Of a stretch of 64,000 nt of DNA, positions 59,174 to 64,000 are shown in pieces. The position numbers were made by a program, and so were the translations under genes. The DNA comes from Riemerella columbipharyngis (lineage in GTDB: Bacteria; Bacteroidota; Bacteroidia; Flavobacteriales; Weeksellaceae). The notes below the pieces were generated by a model. That model was not told where the DNA came from. It was given only the letters and a program-made list of their open reading frames with translations, and made no database searches. The stretch covers positions 1-64,000 of the forward strand of contig NZ_FNAS01000010.1 in NCBI RefSeq assembly GCF_900101995.1, in the 5' to 3' direction. The first letter of the stretch is position 1, and each line of letters opens with the position of its first letter.

Positions 59174-60262
59174 TTATTTCTGATGCCGGATATAGTCTTC
59201 CACAGATGCTTTATCTACTATTTTCCCTTTATTTAGGACTAATATAAACATATTATTCCTTGCAATAGTCTTGAGTGTAGTGCCGTCCATATAGAGATTT
59301 TCAAATCCTTTTACCGGTGCTGTAGATACCACTTCAAACTCTATATTCGGATTTTTCTTTAATTCTTTCGTTTTAACTTGATGGATCAAACTCACATCAA
59401 CATTATCTTCCGGATTACTAACAAATAAAAGAACCACATTTTTTTTATCAAGAATACCATCCGTAAAATCATTACCGCCAGCATCTTCTATTTTGAATTT
59501 AGAAACCTCTGAATGGTAGCCGTCCTTTATAAGCTCGGAAGTCGTTTTATCCTCCTCTATCATCCAAGTACTGTCTTGCCAATAGTTTTTGTTGATATAA
59601 TCATCTTGGCTCACTTTCTTCTCCTCCTTTGTTTTTGTATTTTTGAGAACATAGAATGTTTTGTATTCCGATGGATTTTTCGCTATTTTTTGTTTTTCTG
59701 CTTTTAAATCTGTTCCTACCTTGAAATCTCTAAAATCAATGATAGGCTGATGCCTAATTCCTTGTGCTATTACCCAGCCGGACATTACGACAGAAACCAC
59801 CAATACTGAAATTCTGAGCGAACTTCTATTTTCATTTTTTCTAAAATCCTTTCTGTACAACACCCAAAGAATGAGGATAAAAACGAGCAATACGATATCC
59901 TTGGCAAAACTTTCCCAAGGGGTAAATTTAATGGCATCTCCGAAACAGCCACAGTCTGTCACCTTGTTGTAATACGCCGAATAAAAGGTAAGGAACGCAA
60001 AATACACGCATAGAGCAATCATCATAGACAGTACTTTTTTGATATGCAACCCGAGGAATAACATTATCCCCAAAACCAACTCCAAACCTACCACAAAAAT
60101 AGATATAGGAAGTGCTAAACGCTCCAGCATAGGAAGATCAAAAACTTGTGCCGAAAAATACTCTTCCAGCTTAAATGAAAATCCCTTAGCATCTACGGCT
60201 TTTACAAACCCCGAAACGATGAATACCGCTCCTACCAATAGCCTTAATATCTTTTTGAACAT
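59174..60262 (-). CDS. DoxX/MauE-like membrane protein with C-terminal extracytoplasmic domain
   Basis: The first 150 residues hold four membrane helices of the DoxX/MauE kind (LLVGAVFIVSGFVKAVDAKG, LVLGIMLFLGLHIKKVLSMM) and the MauE-like VTDCGCFGDAIKFTPWESF. A further 210 residues form a soluble domain with LLFVSNPEDNVDV and MFILVLNKGKIVD, suggestive of a thioredoxin-like fold without CxxC. Flavobacterial homologues are annotated as BT_3928 family. A redox or maturation role in the envelope is likely but unproven. It starts two bases after the DUF1599 gene. Confidence 0.75.
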   Translation of the reverse strand: MFKKILRLLVGAVFIVSGFVKAVDAKGFSFKLEEYFSAQVFDLPMLERLALPISIFVVGLELVLGIMLFLGLHIKKVLSMMIALCVYFAFLTFYSAYYNKVTDCGCFGDAIKFTPWESFAKDIVLLVFILILWVLYRKDFRKNENRSSLRISVLVVSVVMSGWVIAQGIRHQPIIDFRDFKVGTDLKAEKQKIAKNPSEYKTFYVLKNTKTKEEKKVSQDDYINKNYWQDSTWMIEEDKTTSELIKDGYHSEVSKFKIEDAGGNDFTDGILDKKNVVLLFVSNPEDNVDVSLIHQVKTKELKKNPNIEFEVVSTAPVKGFENLYMDGTTLKTIARNNMFILVLNKGKIVDKASVEDYIRHQK

Positions 60263-60264
60263 AT

Positions 60265-60801
60265 CTAATTTTTTAACTTTATGAGGCAAAAAACTGCATA
60301 ATTCAGTATGTCATAATAATTGGCATCAAGACCTTCGGATACCAATGTTTGCCCCTCATTATTTTCTATTTGCTTGGTTCTTAAAACCTTTTGATAAATC
60401 ATATCGGTAATGGAAGAAACCCTCATACTACGCCACGCTTCTCCATAATCGTGGTTTTTTTTCTCCATAAGCATTTTGGCTTTCCCGGCATAGTCGTCGT
60501 ACCAATTCATCACCTCGTCATAATCACAGTCTAAGACATCTGAAAACCCCTCGTACAACTGGATAAGAGCAATGATAGAATAATTGACCAATGCCACGAA
60601 CTCTGTTTCTTCGTCTTCGTCCACCATTTTATTTTCAGACATTTGCAGTGTTCTTATTCTATTGATTTTAATGTATATTTGGTCTGTTACAGAGCTTGTT
60701 CTCATCACACGCCACGCCGCACCATAGTCTTTCATTTTATTAGAAAATAAGTTACGGCACTCGGTAATTACACTATCGAACTGTTGAGAAGTATTTTCCA
60801 T
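60265..60801 (-). CDS. DUF1599 protein with two domain copies
   Basis: The 178-residue protein consists of two copies of the same motif: NKMKDYGAAWRVMRTSSVTD near residue 20 and KKNHDYGEAWRSMRVSSITD near residue 115. Each is followed by QIYIKINRIRTLQ or MIYQKVLRTKQIE. DUF1599 has been proposed to be a nucleotide-modification-associated or MazG-like domain. Function is unknown. It is the first gene of a pair with the DoxX-like gene. Confidence 0.85.
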   Translation of the reverse strand: MENTSQQFDSVITECRNLFSNKMKDYGAAWRVMRTSSVTDQIYIKINRIRTLQMSENKMVDEDEETEFVALVNYSIIALIQLYEGFSDVLDCDYDEVMNWYDDYAGKAKMLMEKKNHDYGEAWRSMRVSSITDMIYQKVLRTKQIENNEGQTLVSEGLDANYYDILNYAVFCLIKLKN

Positions 60802-60973
60802 ATCTTCATTTTAGATTTCAAAGATAATAAATTTGAATTCAATTTATAGAATTAGAGGCAACAGAAATCGTGAAAAATCAATTAAAAACAACTATACAAC
60901 TTAGTGGAATATTTACCCCTCTACGAAAGGAATTAAAAATAGGGCAAGCCAAATCTACCCTATTTTATTTGTT

Positions 60974-61660
60974 TTAATTCTTCACCCACAACCTGAACCC
61001 TTCGCCGTGAACATTGATGATTTCTAAACCACTGTCTGGCTTAAGAAGTTTTCTAAGTTTGGCAATATAGACATCCATACTCCTTGCCGTGAAGTAATTT
61101 TCTTTTTTCCATATTTTCCTTAGTGCAAGCTCTCTTGGCATAAAGTCATGGCGGTGAAGGCAGAGCAATTTTAGAAGGTCGTTTTCTTTAGGAGACAGTT
61201 TGTGCTCTACGCCGTTCACTTCCAGTGTCCTCATCAGTGAATTGAAACGGATATTGCTCAGCTCAAATTCCTCTTGTTCTTCTTGTTCCAGATTAGAGCT
61301 TCTCGATAAAATCGCTTTTATTTTATACAAAAGCAGCTCTGTGTCAAATGGCTTTGTGATATAGTCATCAGCACCTAATTGGTAGCCTTTCAGTATATCT
61401 TCTCGAAGATTTTTAGCTGTAAGGAAAATAATAGGTACATTTTTATCAAGTTTTTTAGCATCTTCGGCTAATGAAAATCCGTCTTTTTTAGGCATCATCA
61501 CATCAAAAATACAGATATCAAACTGATGTTCTGTAAATTGTTTCAATCCCTCTTCCCCGTCTCGTGCGAGGGTTACTTCAAAGTTATTGATAGTCAGGTA
61601 ATCTTTTAATACCGCTCCAAAACTTTGGTCATCTTCTACTAATAATATTCTATTGTTCAT
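60974..61660 (-). CDS. OmpR/PhoB-type response regulator
   Basis: The 228-residue protein has a receiver domain (ILLVEDDQSFGAVLKDYL, phosphorylation aspartate in ICIFDVMMPKKDG, lysine in ADDYITKPFD) and a winged-helix output domain (LSPKENDLLKLLCLHRHDF, MDVYIAKLRKLLKPDSGLEI). MNNRILL is taken as start; an ATG at 61687 overlaps the kinase stop in an ATGA and adds KTNIIPSI, so it cannot be excluded. It pairs with the kinase upstream. Confidence 0.93.
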   Translation of the reverse strand: MNNRILLVEDDQSFGAVLKDYLTINNFEVTLARDGEEGLKQFTEHQFDICIFDVMMPKKDGFSLAEDAKKLDKNVPIIFLTAKNLREDILKGYQLGADDYITKPFDTELLLYKIKAILSRSSNLEQEEQEEFELSNIRFNSLMRTLEVNGVEHKLSPKENDLLKLLCLHRHDFMPRELALRKIWKKENYFTARSMDVYIAKLRKLLKPDSGLEIINVHGEGFRLWVKN

Positions 61661-61683
61661 AATACTTGGTATTATATTGGTTT

Positions 61684-63222
61684 TCATTTCATTGGGAGCT
61701 TTATGGTAAAGGTGCTTCCTTTTCCTTTCTGGGACTCCACGCTTATCTGCCCATGGTGCATCTCTATAATTTTTTTCACATACGACAAGCCTAGCCCTTG
61801 TCCTTTCACATTGTGGATATTTCCCGTTTCTTCTCGGAAAAATTTCTCAAATATTTTATGCTTGTTCTGAGGTTCCATACCTATTCCCTTATCGGAAATC
61901 GCAATGACATAGCAATTTCCCTCATTCCGTGTAGCAATCTTTATTTCCGGAGCTTCCGGTGAATACTTGTTGGCATTATCCAGCAGATTGATAAGGGTAT
62001 TGGACAAATGAAACTCATCTACTTTCAACATATACTTTTCAGCTTGAAAGTCCTCAATAAGTATTCCATTTCTGTCATTGATGATAAGTCTTACCGAATT
62101 AGCAATATTTTTTATCAATTCTCTTACATTGGTTTCTCTTAGGAAAAGGTTCATTTCATTCCGTTCCAGCTTGGTCATATTCAGAACATTTTCCACTTGT
62201 TTTTTCATTCTAATGTTCTCTTGCTTTATCAGTCCGGAGTAATATTTCACTTTCACAGGGTCTGTAGCTATTTTGTCATTTGCCAAAGAATCGGTTGCCA
62301 CGGATATGGTAGCCAGCGGTGTTTTGAACTCGTGGGACATATTATTGAGGAAATCCGTTTTTATATCCGCTATTTTTTTCTGTTTCATCATATAGTTTAT
62401 AGATACAATGTATATGATGAGAATGGTAAGCAGAGAGAGGAATGTCCCCAGCAGCATCGGAAGATTATTTCGTATTAAAGAATAATTCTTGTTTGGAAAT
62501 ACCAAAGACAGCGAATATAGGGTTTCATTCTTTTTATCCTTAAATAGCGGATAGGTATAATGCTTGCCGCCACCGTTATCCAAAAAAATTTTATTTCTAA
62601 TGTCCGTTATCCTATTATCTTTATCATAGACCCCGTACCCAAAGGCTGTTTCTATACCGCTTAGCCTAAGCTGTTTCTTTACCACAGAGTCTATAATTTT
62701 ATCGTTTACCCGTTTTTCTAAAGGCAGATTTTTCACATTGAGTTTAGCAAAATCTCGGAAGGTAAAGGTATTATTGTTTATTTCTTGGCTAATCTGCGTG
62801 GTAAGAGGCTCTACATTATTTTTTTTAATACGAAAAATTCCTTCGTCATTATATACCCTCACACGTTCCAAAGAATCGCCCATTGGTGACACAGGTATCT
62901 TCTGCGGCTGAATGATACTTCTACTGAAACTAATGAGTCTTCTATCTGCAGAATCACCTACTTCTTTGATGATATTGAGGGTCGGTTTATCTTTATTTTC
63001 AATAATAGAAGACTGTAAATCTTTATATTCATCGAGGTATTTATTGATTTCTATTTCGGAAATATCCTGTGTAGTTCCGGCAAGCACTTTCTGAACTTTC
63101 CCCGAAAATTCTTGTTCCAGAGAAGTATAGTATTCTTTAAGCCAATAAAATTGAAAAATAACAAAGACCACAAGGGAAATCGTCATTAGAACAGAAATTA
63201 TTGGAATGAATTTATTATTCAT
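61684..63222 (-). CDS. Membrane sensor histidine kinase
   Basis: The 512-residue protein has two membrane helices (ISVLMTISLVVFVIFQFYWL near residue 10; LLGTFLSLLTILIIYIVSI near 255) enclosing a periplasmic sensor of about 220 residues. HisKA follows with the H-box NNMSHEFKTPLATISVATDS, then HATPase_c with LLDNANKYSPEAPEI, ISDKGIGMEPQ and GQGLGLSYVKKI. The signal is unknown. It is followed immediately by its response regulator gene. The pair is single-copy, with no linked target gene. Confidence 0.93.
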   Translation of the reverse strand: MNNKFIPIISVLMTISLVVFVIFQFYWLKEYYTSLEQEFSGKVQKVLAGTTQDISEIEINKYLDEYKDLQSSIIENKDKPTLNIIKEVGDSADRRLISFSRSIIQPQKIPVSPMGDSLERVRVYNDEGIFRIKKNNVEPLTTQISQEINNNTFTFRDFAKLNVKNLPLEKRVNDKIIDSVVKKQLRLSGIETAFGYGVYDKDNRITDIRNKIFLDNGGGKHYTYPLFKDKKNETLYSLSLVFPNKNYSLIRNNLPMLLGTFLSLLTILIIYIVSINYMMKQKKIADIKTDFLNNMSHEFKTPLATISVATDSLANDKIATDPVKVKYYSGLIKQENIRMKKQVENVLNMTKLERNEMNLFLRETNVRELIKNIANSVRLIINDRNGILIEDFQAEKYMLKVDEFHLSNTLINLLDNANKYSPEAPEIKIATRNEGNCYVIAISDKGIGMEPQNKHKIFEKFFREETGNIHNVKGQGLGLSYVKKIIEMHHGQISVESQKGKGSTFTIKLPMK

Positions 63223-63365
63223 AAAGTACGGTTTAGTTTCAGAAGTTAAAATTAAAAATAATTTTATAATAAACGCAGAATTCGAAAATTTATTTTAATT
63301 AAAATTTGTTAAAAAACAGACTTTTAACAAAATTTTAAGACTACAAAGTCAAACTCAGTAGAGTT

Positions 63366-63725
63366 TTACATTAGCTCTTCGTCTAAAAAGTACTGAATAA
63401 TAGCCTTTTTCATCAGTAAACTCTGCTCATTGGGTTTTAGTTCCGGTAGAGCTTGCAGCTCTTTGTACTGTGGCCACCCATCATTATCGTATCCCGAAAA
63501 CTTATAAAACCCATAAGGCTCTAAAAGTCTGCAAACCGCTATATGAAGGAGATTTAGCTTATCATCTTTAGAGTAGTTTTGCTTACCACTACCCAATTCC
63601 TGAACCCCTATAAGAAACAGCATCACCTCCAGACTTGGGTGTTTCTCTGTATCAAAATGCGTTTGGAAAAACAATTCTACTTTTTCCCAAAGCTCTTTTT
63701 CATTAAGGTAATACTCTAAATCCAT
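63366..63725 (-). CDS. Conserved flavobacterial hypothetical protein
   Basis: The 119-residue protein (MDLEYYLNEKELWEKVELFF to YFLDEELM) has LEVMLFLIGVQELGSGKQNY, LLHIAVCRLLEPYGFYKFSG and YDNDGWPQYKELQALPELKP. It looks like a small helical cytoplasmic protein. I recall similar uncharacterised proteins in the group, with no function. ATG at 63725 is chosen over one six bases upstream. It stands alone with AT-rich DNA on both sides. Confidence 0.65.
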   Translation of the reverse strand: MDLEYYLNEKELWEKVELFFQTHFDTEKHPSLEVMLFLIGVQELGSGKQNYSKDDKLNLLHIAVCRLLEPYGFYKFSGYDNDGWPQYKELQALPELKPNEQSLLMKKAIIQYFLDEELM

Positions 63726-63901
63726 AATCAAAGAGCAAAAATATAAAAAAGTATTTCAGTATCAAAACAAATAAAATTTTGCCCAGCATTCCACTAAAAG
63801 CCTTCGCAAATGATCGCTTGATTTTCTTGTCAATTTTGAACAACAAGAATTAAACATCCCCCTAACCCCTGACATATTACACAAGAAAAAATATTTACTC
63901 G

Positions 63902-63942
63902 TGTCATTTTGTCATACATTAAATCGTGGCATATTCTTGGTG
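63902..63942 (+). promoter_or_regulatory. TGTCAT direct repeat and possible special promoter
   Basis: TGTCATTTTGTCATA (63902-63916) holds two TGTCAT units 8 bp apart, and TGGCATATTCTTGG (63927-63940) resembles a -24/-12 type promoter with an imperfect -12 half. Both lie 50-90 bases before the start codon at 63992. Confidence 0.35.
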
Positions 63943-63991
63943 ATAATGCGAAATGTGAAATTAAAACAGTAATTAAAAAAATATCATAAAA

Positions 63992-64000
63992 ATGAGTAAA
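63992..64000 (+). CDS. Start of a gene cut by the window end (MSK..., possibly dnaK)
   Basis: ATGAGTAAA follows an A-rich leader typical of flavobacterial translation starts. DnaK often begins MSKIIGIDLG, and the unusual repeat and promoter upstream would suit a heat-shock gene, but three codons cannot prove it. Confidence 0.3.

Overview
The window is AT-rich chromosomal DNA of a flavobacterium (Bacteroidota, class Flavobacteriia), most likely of the Chryseobacterium/Riemerella group (Weeksellaceae). The evidence is Bacteroidota-type promoters (TTTG, about 19 nt, TAnnTTTG) before many genes, almost no Shine-Dalgarno sequences, a PorQ type IX secretion protein beside cmk, an LptD-type outer-membrane assembly protein, a DUF6702 protein and an MbnP/MbnH pair. 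The genus call is inference.

Layout. (1) 1-1658 is the right end of a Mu-like prophage. It holds a phage gene tail, a long hairpin, a 42-aa ORF overlapping an ABC-ATPase/GNAT fusion (COG2401 type, broken by a frameshift in an A8 run), a terminator and two end repeats 22 bp apart. It is joined to the 3' fragment of a putative DNA methyltransferase gene. (2) 2490-2664 is copy A of an unassigned small-RNA-like element. (3) 2761-22757 is core genome: CoaBC, nucleotidyltransferase, LOG protein, RidA, LptD, amidase, two tRNA-Glu genes around rpsT, aroQ, serine dehydratase, Mpl, an rfbCBA sugar cluster, a PaaG-like protein, YicC, and the ribosomal genes rplM-rpsI-rpsB. (4) 22872-23207 is a decayed IS30 transposase. 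(5) 23639-48341 is core genome again: rsmG-galE-aminotransferase, a cyclophilin-FKBP fusion lipoprotein, a Nif3-like protein, a DPP5-like peptidase, YceI, three tRNAs, a four-gene MbnP/MbnH copper locus, porQ-cmk, a DtxR regulator, two or three broken genes, rsgA, a FtsB-like protein, udk, a large TPR protein and a TonB-receptor-like barrel. (6) 48405-56564 is an 8.1-kb integrative element in tRNA-Arg(CCG), bounded by 19-bp att repeats. It carries a tyrosine recombinase, an excisionase-like protein, a Fic protein, an XRE regulator and a putative filamentous-phage-type (gpII-like) replication initiator. (7) 56651-57233 is a small remnant with Mu-like ends facing inwards. (8) 57240-57430 is copy B of the small RNA, with promoter and terminator. 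It converges on a MuF-type phage head protein that carries a nuclease-toxin tail. (9) 59174-64000 is core genome: DoxX/MauE-like protein, DUF1599, a two-component system, and the first codons of a gene that may be dnaK.

How the genes work together. Envelope genes dominate the core: LPS assembly, peptidoglycan amidase and recycling ligase, nucleotide-sugar enzymes, type IX secretion and outer-membrane barrels. The MbnP/MbnH locus looks like a self-contained periplasmic or outer-membrane copper system. The accessory DNA is layered: a Mu-like phage, a tRNA-borne element and their debris lie close together, and both copies of the small RNA element sit at junctions between accessory genes and core genome.

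The best candidates for undescribed biology are the paired small RNA elements, the COG2401 fusion in the genomic position of the Mu mom gene, the orphan MuF-nuclease toxin beside RNA copy B, and the replication and regulatory repeats of the tRNA-Arg element.
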